Shown here: positions 1-13,019 of the stretch, piece after piece | How the letters are laid out: each line of letters begins with the position of its first letter | Position numbering within the stretch: position 1 is the stretch's first letter | Assembly (NCBI GenBank): GCA_029783825.1 | Contig: JAREIK010002459.1 | Coordinates: 496,215 to 560,214, forward strand | DNA: 64,000 nucleotides | Origin: Sapria himalayana | Lineage: Eukaryota; Streptophyta; Magnoliopsida; Malpighiales; Rafflesiaceae | Reading direction: 5' to 3' | Program-made: the position numbers and the translations under genes | Notes under the pieces: generated by a model | Database searches by the model: none | Told to the model about the DNA's origin: nothing | Seen by the model: the letters and a program-made list of their open reading frames with translations, nothing else

Positions 1-2784
1 TTTATTTTATTGATAGACAATAGATTGATTGATTGATTGACAGATAGATTGACAGATTTTTCGACAGATTGATACATAGATAGATAGAAAGGTAGATAGA
101 AAATAGATAGACATATATATAGATAGAATGATAGAAAGAAAGATAGATAGATAGATATATGAATTGATAGTCACATAGATAGATAGACTGATAGATTGAT
201 CTATACATTTATAGATAAATAGAGAGATGAACAATAGATAGAAAGATAGATAGACATATAGATAGACACATAGATAGATAGACAGATTGATATATAGATT
301 GACTGTAGATTGATAGAAATATATTGATAGATTGAAAAACAAATGACATACAAACTAATAATATAGATAAATAGAAAGTTTAATAGAAAGATATATAAAC
401 TGGTAGATAGAGAGATAGACAAATAGATAGTTAGAGATATAGATATAATTAGATTATTAGACACAATAGATAGAAGATTATTAGTTAGTATAATGAGAAA
501 CAGATATATATATAATATATAAACAATAGATAGAATGATTGATGGACGAATAGATTGAAAAATATAAAAACATATTGATAGAAAAATACATAGATAAATT
601 AATAGATAGATTTATATACATTAAATAGAAAGATTCATAGACTAACTGATATAAATAATGATAGATAAATAGATAGATTGATAAATAGATTGATTGATAG
701 TCAAATTTATTGAAAAATATATTGATTGATTGAAACATAGATAAAAGATATATAAATTGATAAACAGATAAATTAAATAGATAGATCAAGAAATTATTAG
801 TTAGATAGATCTAAAGATTGATAGATAATAGAGAGACACATAGATAGTTTGATAGATAGATAGTTAGAAAGATAGAAAGATAGGTAGATAAACAAATAAA
901 TAAATAGATATATAGATTGATAGATAGATAGATCGGCAAATTGATATATTGATAGATAGATAGAAATATCGATAGATATATAGATAGATAGATAGAAAGA
1001 TAAATAAATAGACAGATAGATAGATAGAAAAATAGATAAATAGAAAGAAAGAAAGATAGATAGATATAGATATATAGATATATAGATATATAGATAGAAA
1101 GATACATAGATAGATATATAGACATATAGATATATAGATAGACATATAAATAGACAAATATATAGATAAATAAATAAATAGATAGAAAGTTAGATAGGTA
1201 TAGATAGATAAATAAACAAATAGATATATAGATTGATAGATAGATAGATAGAAATATAGATAGATACATAGATAGATGGACAGATAGGCAGATATATAGA
1301 TAGATATATAGTTATAGAAAAAATTAGATAGTCAGATAAATTGTAAGATATATAGATATACAGATTGATAGACATATAAAATATTGAAAGATAGATAGAC
1401 AGAAAGATATATAGATAAATAGACATATACATAGATAGATAGAAAGATATATAAATAGATAGATAGATTGATTGATAGAAGATAGATTGGCAAATATAGC
1501 TAAATAGATAGAAAGTTTGATTGATTGATTGATATATTGATAGACAGATTAATAGACAGAAGTAGATAAAGATAGACAATTGATAGATAAAACGGTATTA
1601 TAGAAAGACAAACACATGTTAGATTTATAGATAGATAGCTATATATATATATTATATATATATATATAGAAAGATAGATAGACAAATAGATAGATAGATA
1701 GATAGACAGATAGAAATATAAATATATAGACAAATAGATAAATAGATATAGATAGTTAGACGATTATAGATAGATATATCGATAGACAATAGATAGACAT
1801 AGATAGAAGTCCAAATGATAGATAGATAGAAATCCAATAGATAGACAGATAAATAAACAAATAGATAGAGAGATAGAATATAGATAGATAGACAGACATC
1901 AAGATAGACAAAAGAATAATAAATAAATAGAAATAGATAAATAGATATTTGAGATTGATTGATTGATTGATTGACAGAATGATAAATAGATGGAGATATA
2001 TATAGATAGATAGATAGACTAATAGATAGTTAGAAAATTTTACAAATAGAAAGAAAGATAGATAGACATATAGATAGACAGATAGATTGACAAATAGATA
2101 GACAAATAGATATAAATATAGATAGACAGATAGATAAATAGAGAGATAGATAGATAGAAAAATATCTAGATAGATTGATTGAATGATTGATAGAAAAATA
2201 GATCGATAGATAGATAAGCAAATAGATAGACAAAGAGAAATACAAATACATTGATAATTAAATAGATAGATAGAGAGATTGATTGATATATATATAAATA
2301 TTGACAGATAGATAGACAAATTAATAGAATGATTGATAGATTGATTGATATACAAATCGATAGACAAATTGATAGATAGATTAATAGAAGATAGATAGAT
2401 TGAAAGATAGATAGATTTATAGATTTATAGATTTATAAATAGATAGATATAAAGACATATAGATAGATACATATATCGACATATTATTAGATAGATAGAT
2501 AGATAGATACACAGATAGATAGACATATAGATAGATAAATAGTTAGACATATAGATAAACAAATAGATAGACATATATATTGATAAATATGTTTAAAGAT
2601 AGATAGGTAAATAGATAAATAAATAGATACATAGACAAGTAGATAGACAAATAGATATACACATATATAGACATATATTGAAATATATAGATAGATAGAC
2701 AAATAGTTAGACAAATGGATATATTGATAAAAAGAAAAATACATACATATATAAATAGATAGATAGATTTATACTCAAATAGAT

Positions 2785-2822
<38 letters not shown>

Positions 2823-3213
2823 ATTTATAGAAATATTGATAGATAGATTAAAATATAGATTTATATACAGATTAATAGACATATTTATAGAAAGATAGAT
2901 TGATTTATTGAAATAAAGAAAGAGAGATAGATAGTTAATTATATTGATAGAAAGATAAACAGACAGACAGACAGACAGACAGACAGATAGATACATTGAC
3001 ATCTAGATAGATATATAGATATACAGATAGAAACACTAACATATAGATATACCAATAAACAAATAAATAGATAGACAAATAGAAAGAAATAAAGATAGAT
3101 AGATAGATAGATTTATTAATAGAATGAAAGATATATATATTGATAGATAGATATATCGACAGATGGATAGTCAGATTGATAGTTAGATTGATAGTTAGAT
3201 TAATAGACAAATT

Positions 3214-3279
<66 letters not shown>

Positions 3280-3706
3280 TAGATAGATAAATATATACAT
3301 ATATAGAAAGATAGATAGTTTAATAGATAAATCGACATATTGATGATAGATAGACAGACAGATATATATATATATATATATATACAAATAGAAAGATAGA
3401 AAGATAGTCATATAGTTTGATAGATTGATAGAAATATTGTTAGAAATAATTATAGTCAGATTAAAAAACATATTGATATACAAATAGATAGATAGATAGA
3501 TTGATTGAAAGAAAGATAAAAATAAAGAAAGAAAGATAGATAGATAAATAGAGATAATTATAGATGGAGAAAGAGAGAGAGAGAGATAGATAAATAGAGA
3601 AGTAGATTTATAGATAGATAGATAGATTGATTGATAGATATATAAATAAACATATAGAAAGATAGATACATTGACAAACAGAAAGTTAGATAGATAGATA
3701 GACTAA
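1..3706. repeat. GATA-type tetranucleotide array, block 1
   Basis: The whole stretch is a degenerate 4-bp array (GATA, GATT, GACA, AATA variants) with the purine-rich strand on +. Short pure microsatellites lie inside it: TA runs near 2788-2817, 3217-3275 and 3360-3385, and a GACA run near 2958-2988. The complementary strand (TATC)n has no stop in any frame when perfect, so it shows long open frames of Tyr-Leu-Ser-Ile; these are not genes. The block starts before the window and ends at the CACTA terminus at 3707. Confidence 0.97.
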
Positions 3707-4165
3707 CACAACAAGAAATATCTCATATAGCTTGGGACAGTTCCCTATCTAAATGAGCATTTTCCGTCGCTAAAAGGATATAACGATGGATTCCTAATAA
3801 ATCGCTTCACTATCTAAACTGATTCTTGTTAAAATTTAGCGATGGAAAGTGTCCCTAGCTAAATAGTTAGCGATGGAAGAATCCTTTGCTAAAAAAGACA
3901 AATTCCCTAGCTAAATTAGTAAGATAAATGAGATTTTTCGTCGCTAAACGAAAATAACGATGGATGATTCCATAGCTAAAGTGCTAGTCTATAAATTTTA
4001 GCGATGGATATAGTCCCTATCTAAATAAATTTAGTGACGGAAAATACGTCACTAATTTTAATATTTCTCTAGCTAAATTAGCTAGTGAAAATTCACTAGC
4101 TAAATTAGTAGGGGATTTTTCCCTTGCTAATTTAGCAAGGGATTTTTCCCTAGCTATTTTAATTT
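3707..4165. repeat. Left terminus and subterminal repeats of CACTA A
   Basis: After the CACAACAAGAAATATC end, motifs such as TTAGCGATGGA, TCCCTAGCTAAAT and TCGTCGCTAAA recur in both orientations roughly every 30-50 bp up to about 4165. In En/Spm-type elements such subterminal motifs bind the TnpA protein. That role is inferred here from family knowledge. Confidence 0.8.
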
Positions 4166-4789
4166 CAAAATTAATTTCAGAATTTAAATTATTTTAAAAT
4201 TTTTTAATTAAATAATTTTATATTTTTATAACAAATTGAATAAAAATTGAAACTATAAATAATTTATAATAAACAAAAAATAAAATCATCTAATATCTTA
4301 TTCTTATTCAATTTTTTACATAATTGAAACAAAAAAATAACAAAATTTTATTTCATCTTATTCATTAATGTATCTACCGACCATCCATAAAGTATAATAT
4401 ATACATTCATTGATGTTGCTTTCTCTTCCCCTGCTCCTCTTATCATCATTTTTCTACCGCGACAAAGCTCTCCGAGTTACGGCATGTAATGTCTAGTGAA
4501 AAACCCCATCACTTATAAAAGATTTGTATGATGAACAATGTGGTAACATATCCGTCAAAAAGATAAACCACTCTGTCAAATTAAAAAAAAAGTTATATTT
4601 TGATACATATATAATCTTGCATTATATATGTAAATATATACTAGCATTTCACTCATACATATATTACTATAGTATTTGTACATAAAAACAATAGTATTAT
4701 GTGTACATATAAATTGAGTACAAATATACTCAGTATATGTGTACATAAAATACTACAGTATTATATGTACGTATTTACTTACTTTATTC
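4166..4789. other. AT-rich non-coding stretch with TA-type repeats
   Basis: No gene seen. From about 4590 it holds TA-rich motifs (ACTCAGTATATG, ATACTACAGTATTATATGTACG). The same motifs occur at 60981-61240 and in the outer arms of the foldback element at 61855-63240. Confidence 0.6.
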
Positions 4790-5356
4790 GTACGTATATA
4801 CCTCATTTCATGCTATTGATGCTGCTCTTGCTGCCGCTCCTGTCACTGTTGCCGTTGCCGTTGTTGCTGCGAATACCACTGCTATTATTGTCATTGCCAC
4901 TGTTGCCTCTACTACTGTCATTGTCGCCAATGCCAACGTTGCTGCTGTCACTACTACTGCCGCTGGCCGTTGCCGCCACTGACGGTGCTACCGTTGCATG
5001 CCGCAGCCGCCATTGTCACAGCTGCTACTTCTGCCATCAATCCTGCTGATGCCCCCTTTGCCGCAGCTTCCAGTGCTACCATTGCTTCCGGTGCAGTCGC
5101 TGCTACTGCCACTACAGCCGCTGCTTTCTGTGCAGCCACTACTACCGCCACTACCACCACTACTTCCAGTGTAGCTACTTCTGCAGCCACTGCCACTGCC
5201 TCCGGTGGTGCTGCTCCCACCACTGCCACTCGCACCACTCCCACCGCTACTGCCACCACTGTATCCCCCACTATTCCAGCCACCACCACTACTGCCGCTT
5301 CCCGCTGTCGTCGCTACCGTCACTACCGCCGATGTCGCTATTACTACTGCATGTAA
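4790..5356. repeat. GC-rich cryptic trinucleotide island (GCT/GCC/ACC/ACT)
   Basis: This is a sharp switch from strongly AT-rich flanks to a stretch of degenerate CTG/CCG/GCC/ACC triplets. It is open in several frames on both strands as Leu/Pro-, Ala/Thr- or Val/Ala/Gly-rich peptides, the signature of a cryptic triplet repeat rather than a conserved protein. I recognise no domain. It could derive from a captured Ala/Thr-rich coding exon. Confidence 0.75.
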
Positions 5357-5524
5357 ATTTCATCAAGATGGAGATGAAGATGGAAATACATATAACAATA
5401 TGAATTAATACACAAGGACATGGAACCTGAAAATTCTTAATCACAAATTTGTGGGTTCGTATATCATTAGTAACTATTGAAGTGAATCACATACTCATGA
5501 GTTAATGTACTACAACAGCTATCA

Positions 5525-5702
5525 TAGGTTAGTTCAGATGGTAAGGGTGAGCAACGAGCTCCAAGAATACAATATATTCATGAGATCATAGGTTTGAATC
5601 TTACCTTTGAATTGAGGGAAATGTATCAGCCCATACTTACATAGGATTAGTCGAGGTGCATGCAAATTGACTCGAACATTCATGGGTCACAAAAGAAACA
5701 TA
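5525..5702 (+). mobile_element. tRNA-derived SINE with plant 3' domain
   Basis: An RNA polymerase III A box-like motif (TTAGTTCAGATGG at about 5529-5541) is followed by a B box-like motif (GGTTTGAATC at 5591-5600), the spacing expected of a tRNA-derived head. Downstream, 5643-5690 contains GGATTAGTCGAGGTGCATG and matches the conserved 3' domain of many angiosperm SINEs (usual form GGATTAGTCGGGGTGCG). The tail and target duplication are not clear, so the end points are approximate. Confidence 0.75.
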
Positions 5703-6371
5703 CTAGAGTTGACTCTGTCCTACCTGATTTTGACACCAAACCCATAGTCTACTCGTCAAGATGGTACCACCATTTACACGAGGTTCTGTAATAGTAGCAG
5801 TACAATGCGCTTCACATGAAATAGATTTTACAAACTCTACCTCTAACTACTTCACTTTTCATTGGTGCCTTTTACCCTCTTCAGTGCCATCACCCAATTG
5901 ACCTAATTCATTATTACCTAATCAAATATCTGAATATATAAGAGCCTAAATATGTGCAAAGTTATGAACGAGTACACTTGAACATAATAAGAACAAAACA
6001 CTAAAGGGGGTATTTGTTTGACTATTATGAGGGAGAAATGAAACAAGTATAAACTACAATTTTGTCCAATTATTTGTCCAATTAATTTTTGATTTAGTAG
6101 AACTGCCCATCAATATCCTAAAATATCATATACAATCCTATGGAATAAAATGAGAAAATAGAAAACATATGTTATCATGTATACATTTCAATTCCCATAA
6201 AATAACATGTATACAAGTAGAAGCATACCACTTGCTTCAAGCTCCAAATAATTTTTTATATTAAATATTTAAGTTTAACTAGAATGAAATGACTCATTAT
6301 TTATTCAACATTTCAAATTGATATTACATATGAAACATAACAGGGCCCAAACATCACTATCTACTTCAACC
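5703..6371. other. No gene; possible degraded MITE at 6005-6355
   Basis: No coding sequence recognised. Weakly complementary ends (GGGGGTATTTGTTTGACTAT near 6005 and AACAGGGCCCAAACATCAC near 6340-6358) resemble hAT-type MITE ends. I could not find a convincing target duplication. Confidence 0.3.
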
Positions 6372-6376
6372 TAGAG

Positions 6377-6959
6377 TGTTGTATATAGTTTTTTTTGATA
6401 ATCTATTTGTATAACCAAATATTTCTGTTTTAATATTTTCATGTAAATATAGGAAAAGAAATATTAAGAGGCAGGGAATATAGCAGTATCACAATAATGA
6501 GAGTCCCATTGTCTGATCATGGTCAAAGAAATTTTTGAAGTAGAGCCTGACCCGTCCGATGATTCAACCCGCTCCGGTTAATTGAACCGAGAAAATTTTA
6601 ATATAAAATGTTTTTATTTTATTTTTTTGAGTTACTATTTTCGTCATCTGGAACTTTTCATCTTCTCTCTCTCTCTCTCTCTCTGCACAATTTATCATGA
6701 CTATTTCTGTGCTGCACATACTGTAAGACTTCTGATTTGGTTTAATCTGTAATGCATAAGTATTTTCTAGTGGATGTAACTAGTTATACTGAGCAACTAG
6801 TGAACCACGTTATTTCGTGAATTTCTTTTGTGGTCCTTGTTCTATTTTTTATTATCTCACGCTTGGATTGTAGATTGAATATAAATAGTTTGTTGTTTTT
6901 GTTGTTCTTTTTTCTTCTGTATCTTAAAATCATAATAGTGGAAGCATAATTACCCAACA
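6377..6959. mobile_element. Solo LTR of a Copia-type family, copy 1
   Basis: The sequence begins TGTTGTATAT, ends ATTACCCAACA (TGTTG...CAACA ends) and is flanked by a perfect 5-bp duplication TAGAG (6372-6376 and 6960-6964). It is 583 bp. It aligns along its length with 43076-43651 and, more weakly, 40027-40571; shared landmarks include GAGTAGAGCCTGACCCGT and CTAGTGAACCA. The duplication hugging a single LTR shows a solo LTR left by LTR-LTR recombination. Transcription direction is not certain. Confidence 0.88.
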
Positions 6960-6964
6960 TAGAG

Positions 6965-7285
6965 TAATCACCATTAACTAGCAACATACAGCAACAATCA
7001 TTGATTATTACCCAACACCATCAATGACTAGCATTAATTGGTACTAACAACAATGACAATGCTTGATTCATCACTATTATGGCCAAAACTGGAAAGAGTT
7101 TCAGTTATAACCAGGGAGAGAAGAAGAACAAGAAAAATAAATATATTTTTTCATTATTTTTAAAAATTAATATATATATATATATATAGTTATGATAACT
7201 CACATGTCATGTGCTCTTATACAATATATAAATCTAACAATAAAGAAAATAAATAAAAAAAATATGCTTACACATTAAATTAAAC
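6965..7285. other. AT-rich stretch, no gene seen
   Basis: Contains low-complexity A/T runs and a short TA microsatellite near 7170-7188. No coding sequence or RNA recognised. Confidence 0.5.
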
Positions 7286-7289
7286 CTCA

Positions 7290-9810
7290 AACACAACCAC
7301 TTTAAGCTAGCATGTATATGTCACAAATTCTCAACTCAAAAAAGAGAAGAAAATTGTTTGAGCACATTCGTGAAATATCTATAATTTTTTCATTGATATA
7401 TATGTATATAATTACTTTCAAATTATCCTAGATTTTCTTCCATTAAAGTACAATCAATCTAAATATATTTTATTTAGTCATTGAATATCAAACAAGCATC
7501 AATATCAAGTTGTCTAATTATTATAATAAAGCATTATAAACATCTAAAATAGTAAACAGGACTCTTTTAAAAAAATGTTCGATCCACTGGATCTCATAAG
7601 CAATCAATGTCATAAATACATACTCTGTATCTACATTAAATCTAAAAATCATGATATACCACTTACTTTTCTAAGAAATAAAAGTTCTATAAAAAAATAT
7701 AAAATTATATAATAGATATTTTCTTTTTAATCATTTGAGTTCAACTAGAATTTGTGTAAACCTCTATCCGACTATATCACTTATCTCTGAATGATATCTC
7801 ATGTTCTAGAACACTCTTTACAAAGATGAAAATCATAAGAACTATACACATATTAGTATGTCTATTAGAATCTGAGTATTACTCTCTAATCATTATCAAG
7901 TAGTTTAAGTTTCATACAATTATACTATGTCTAATAGAACCAAATGAGAAACAAGTAAATATTAATAGGTTTACACTCTGATCAAGTACTAAGCCAATGA
8001 GCATATATTCAATCATATCAAAATTAGACAAAATATTTAAAGCAATTCTCCTCAAAAGAAAAAATTATATCTTAATACTCATTAAATATCTAAAATATCT
8101 CAAATTCTTTATTTAGAACTCAACTTATATGAACCATTTCAATTTCAATATACCCCAGATGATAATTTTCTATAATCAAAATATCAACATACATTAATAA
8201 CTTCACATCTTATCCTTTTGATTTATTTTGATAGAAATAAGAATAGCCTAACACATATATCATAAAATTAAAAGTAATGAATGCTAAAGAGAATATATTA
8301 AACTATACCCTATAAAATTATTTCTATCAATAAATAACCTTTCTAGTCTACCAATCTTGTATATGCTCCATAAAATAGTGAATTCTGACGAATGATGTAT
8401 AACACCTCTTCCTTAAAATCATTATGAATAAATATATTCATCATATTTAACTGATATACAATCTACATAAAACATATAATAATAAAAAATAATAATCTAA
8501 TAGCAATCACCTTTGTCACAAAAAACGTATCCCAATAATCATTCTATTTTTTTGTATATCTCTTAGCTATCAACTTAGCATTAAGTCAATCAACCTTCAA
8601 TTCAATTCCAGTCTTCAATGAAAATGCTCATTTGCATTCTATTGCAATATTACCTAAAAATTTCAAAATAAAATCATCAGTATAATTAGATGTCATTGCA
8701 TTAAGTTCTACCAACATAATATATCAACTTTAATGACTAATATTCTAGAAAAAAATATCAAGGATCATGTAATTATTAAGAAAGGACAAAAAATTAAAAT
8801 ATATAATATCAAAATAAAACTAAGAAAATATAACTAATACTAAGTGCCTAACAGAACATATCTTTGGTTTTTCCTATAGTATAATAGGAATGTCCAATTC
8901 ACTATTTCAAATTAAATCATCTAATGTGGGTAAGACTAATATGGGAAAGGTTATTGATATATCTATCAAGTACATACCTCTAGGCCAAGATCATCAAGTT
9001 TTCAAAAATTTCTCATTTTTTTCTTCAATAGGACACTCATACTATGCTCCTTTTCCTAGCAGAAAGCATCATAATAAATCTCTAAGATAGAAGTTAAAAT
9101 AGTTGTTACACTACAATGAAATAATTATTTCACAATAGAACACTCATATTATGCTCCTTTTCCTACCTGAAAGAAAAGCATCACTACTCTCTTCAAAATT
9201 AATTTTGCGATTAATATAAGACGCAAAGATAGAAGTTAAAATAATTGTTACATTGTAATGAAATAATCTTATCACTATGGAGTCCAAATAGCTCTAAGAT
9301 AGAGTCATTGAAAAATAATTTATCATTAAAAAATATTATATTCACACTCATAATAATCTTTATGGCCTCTAATAAGTAGCATATATATCTTTTCTAAGTA
9401 TTACAGTACTTAACAAAAGCAAACTTTATAACACAAATAGTCATCTTCTCACTATCAATAAAAATCTTAAATAAATTAAATACACTTAAAAATCTTAAGC
9501 AAAAAATAAAAAAACTCTCATAAATATAAAAATTAATATTAAATACAATCTAAGAATACTAAAAACAACATCCAATAGAATAAGAATTTATTTGTTGACA
9601 CCACTTCTTTTCAAAAATAACTAAGAACACTCATATGTAATAGAAATGCCTTAATTATCGCACTTAAATATTAGTTCTTTCTTTTAGTTATCTAATTCAT
9701 TGCATAAGTGCTAGCACATGATATCTAATTAACCATTTTATGCTTTTCAAAAAAATAAATCACCTCATGTTGATGTTCCCTATTAGTCCTTTACTTTAAA
9801 GATCAAATGT
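7290..9810 (-). pseudogene. Decayed Copia pol (integrase, RT, RNase H)
   Basis: Read on the minus strand with many stops and frameshifts, the order of Copia domains is still visible. From about 9800 to 9250 there is integrase-like sequence, including the 'YCNTQKRYICY' type of motif that ends the Copia integrase and precedes the reverse transcriptase. At 7830-7740 a peptide like GHEISFRD...IEVYTNSS matches the segment just before RNase H. At 7640-7570, DTEYVFMTLIAYEIQWIEH matches the conserved 'AEY..l..t..EiqWl' RNase H block. At 7500-7300 there are remnants of the 'DNq.a..ia.NpvfH.rTKHIeid' and 'aDiFTKpl' end. Individual matches are degenerate, but their order and spacing are convincing. No paired LTRs found. 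Confidence 0.75.
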
Positions 9811-9829
9811 GTAATATCCAAATTTACTC

Positions 9830-10935
9830 TACTAAGATGCATAACTAATAAAAAATTTCATTTATATAACCATTACATAGTATGTATTATGAAATCTAAT
9901 TAGAATCACATTTGATGACTATCCACACTCTCATTATACCATTTGCATTTATTATTAAAAGTTTACAAATATATTAACTCATATTTTATTATACAATTCA
10001 CAAATTCTAGAGAGAAATGCAAATTAAAACCCTCTAATTTTTCTTCTACTCCACAATAACATTAAAACCTCCACTAATAATTTATAGTTCAGACAGAGAG
10101 GGCATTAGGTGGAATGTTCAAAAAATCAAAAACTACTGAAAGAGATAATATTTGGTCAATATTTAAGATCATTATCCTACTCTTTTTTTGTACCATAAAC
10201 TAATTTTTATGGTTAGCATTAGCAGCAACAACCTCAAAATTTAGTTTATGTTTTAACTTTTATAATTCATTCAGATATTTAGGTTCACTAAGGAAGACAA
10301 ATGACACTAGCACATTATACATTTAAAATAAGTTTCAAATGGCACTATTGAGATGAATGAGTGGAGAAATACTTCATTTATCTAATCATTACATATTACA
10401 TAGCATTATATCAAGTCAAAATCACATCTTGTGACTATCCTCTCTCTAATTATACAAAGTGAATTAATTATCAAAAACATTCAAATATACTAATTCACAT
10501 CCTACTACACAAGCTACAAATTCTAGAGAAGAACGTAGGTTAACACCCTTCCTCACTAATTTTTCTTTCATTCTTACTAAAACATTAAAATCTTCGCTAA
10601 TAATTTATGGCCTAAACAAAGAGAACTGAGTTATTGAAACCTATAACTTGCTTTAGGATTACCTCTTGTTCTTTTCATACACCCCCATTAAATTAGTTGG
10701 AAAATAGGATGTTTAAAAAATCAAAACCCACTCAAGGAGATAATATTTGGTTCATGTTTATGACCATTATTATGATACTCATTTTTTGTCCCATAAACTA
10801 AATTTTATGGTTAGCATTAGCAACTACAATCTCAAAATTCAATTTATGTTTTAACTTTTCTAATTCATCCAAACACATAGGTTCAATAAGAGAAACAAAT
10901 GACACTGACACACCATACATTTTCCATAAAGACAA
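9830..10935. repeat. Two-copy direct tandem duplication, units about 500-590 bp
   Basis: Unit 1 (about 9830-10330) and unit 2 (about 10337-10935) share a long series of landmarks in the same order: 'ATTCTAGAGA', 'ACATTAAAA', 'GAGATAATATTTGGT', 'ATGGTTAGCATTAGCA', 'TTTATGTTTTAACTTTT' and 'ACAAATGACACT'. They differ by many substitutions and an indel of roughly 70 bp, so the duplication is old. It lies just upstream (minus-strand sense) of the Copia pol remnant and may be part of that element. No domain recognised. Confidence 0.75.
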
Positions 10936-12700
10936 ATGACACTGACATTAACACATAATGTTCTTTTCATATGTCGCACATAATGTTCTAATCATCTTAA
11001 TATTTTCATGTTACAATCAACTACGTTTTTATTTTCCATAAAATTTATAATCATAAATAAAATTTCAAATCTTGTTTTTAAATCAATAACTATATATATC
11101 TAGTACTATAGTAATGTCGGATACACATCCTGAGATATCTTTACCAATCGCTATATTCTTAATGTTATGGAAAAGTCTTATCTACTCTAATCCCAAGTAA
11201 CATATATAAGTCGAGGAAAAATATGAGATGAATCTGAGAAAGAATGATAAGAGATGATAAAAAAATAATATATATCTAATATAATTATTAATAAAAATTA
11301 AAAATTTTAATATCTCAAACTATCATATATAATCATCCTACAAAAACCCTAAATATCTTACTGAATCAGATGACATATATCACTCCTAACATTCTCATAT
11401 TGTGAATGATAAAAATTGTAGTATATTGTTCTCATTGTTATACTTCATAATATATAAATATTATTTACTTGATGTGATGTCACTTTTTCTTATTGATAGT
11501 AGAAGCATCAATATACCTCATGGTCCATCTCATCATTCTAACAAAATTCATATACAAAAAAATACATGACAAAAAAAGAACAACATTAGCATTGTCATGC
11601 CCTTGGTCAATACAACAATGTCACTGTCTAAAAGCCTAAAACAATATTAAAGACTTAAGACTAAACAAAAACGAATGTGATCACTTAAAACATGAGTATT
11701 GACTCCTACTAAATGTATAACCCACGAATTTTGAGTAAGATGGTGGGAAAAACTAATCATAAATATGTGTTGTAGTTTTATTCAACTATTATATTTAATT
11801 TTATATTATTTGATGAGATAGGCTACCCATTTATTTTTGCTTGCTAAATAAAAGATATGCATCTAAGTAATTAACAAAGACACTAGGGTCAATCTTTAAG
11901 CTATCATTGATATTTTTGTTGAATCTTCTAATATAAAAGAATAATTTAAAAATTTAAATATCCAACAATTATAAAACTATAGTGATAAAAATGACTAATT
12001 ATTTAGATTCTAGTTAATCATATTTATTCATAATCTAGTTGATCATATTTTCTAATTAACCAATTATTTATTGAAAATAAAAAACATATCGCTATTTTTA
12101 GATACAAGTATAAATGAACCATAAGATAATACTTGAAATTATATGTAAACTTTTTTTGATCACGTACTTTCTTAAAAAATATACTTTTCTGCTTTCATCT
12201 TATTATATTTTACTATGAAAATTCACAAGCGAAATATATACCTTCCATTTAAATCTTTCAAGATTATACAAAGAACTTAAATGTAAATTATCTTTGCATT
12301 AAAAATATATATATGATAATTAATCCTTATTGCTGATAGTCCTACCACTAATAAATCTTGAGATATATAACAAAAACTCTAATTGAGTTATAATTTTCAT
12401 TTTTTTTCAAGTCTTGTATTTTAGATATTTATGCATTAGTTTTAATAAAATTGTTAGATTATCATATTAATTTTATTTAATTTCAAATATGTTTTTACAT
12501 TTCAGCTTGTATTTAATATTAGTGAAATGTTTTGTATAAAAACACTCCATATATTTTTTTGTATCATGTATTCACTTTTTAGATTTATAAAATGTATGGG
12601 ACATTTCTGTTCAATAATACAACATGAACAAAATTTTCAACCTCCACATTGTTTTGCTAGCTAACAAAAAAAATGAATCATTTGTAGAAATATCTGAATA
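10936..12700. other. AT-rich stretch, no gene seen
   Basis: Roughly 1.8 kb of AT-rich sequence with short A and T runs. I could not recognise a domain, an RNA gene or terminal repeats. It probably includes further decayed retrotransposon sequence. Confidence 0.4.
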
Positions 12701-12717
12701 AAGAAAAAGAAAGCAAA

Positions 12718-12976
12718 TCCCATGTAAAAAGTGACCCATCAGAAGCCACAGCTGCAGTAGCTCTCTGCCACATGATATATCCAACCACCGAGCATTGTCA
12801 CCAGCTGAGAATTCAAAGAGCTCTGGACGAAGTGGTTTTGGTATTCGCAATTGACACTCTTTTCCATTTCTTCTTGTTTGTCAACTCTGATTATACCCCC
12901 ATACATAAATCACAATCGTTGTTGCTGAAACCATGGGCGTTGCAGGATTGCCTAAAATATCATTCATGTTCATCAT
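12718..12976 (-). pseudogene. Captured first exon of an RCC1-repeat family gene
   Basis: Minus-strand reading from ATG at 12976 gives MMNMNDILGNPATPMVSA, then an RCC1-type blade: VWGYNQS-stop-QT, RIPKPLRPELFEFSAGDNAR, WLDISCGRE and, after a one-base deletion, TAAVASDGSLFTW. RCC1 blades form seven-bladed propellers in nuclear regulators and HERC-type proteins; the 'CGREHTAAVASDGSLFTWG' strand is characteristic. Two lesions are visible: TGA where glycine GGA is expected, and loss of the A of the His codon CAT between GRE and TAAV. Homology stops at 12718, as at an exon end. It lies inside CACTA A, so a transposon capture of genomic DNA is the likeliest origin. The exact parent gene is not identified. 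Confidence 0.8.
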
Positions 12977-13019
12977 ACTATTGTACTACTGACCATCATC
13001 AGTTGAAAAGACTGTAAGA

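Noticed and set aside
4954..5289. Val/Ala-rich and Gly/Ser-rich frames in the triplet island
   Set aside because: Open on both strands and in several frames; composition is explained by the triplet repeat.
6377..9810. Solo LTR copy 1 as the 3' LTR of the adjacent Copia remnant
   Set aside because: The LTR has its own perfect 5-bp duplication TAGAG on both sides, so it inserted independently.
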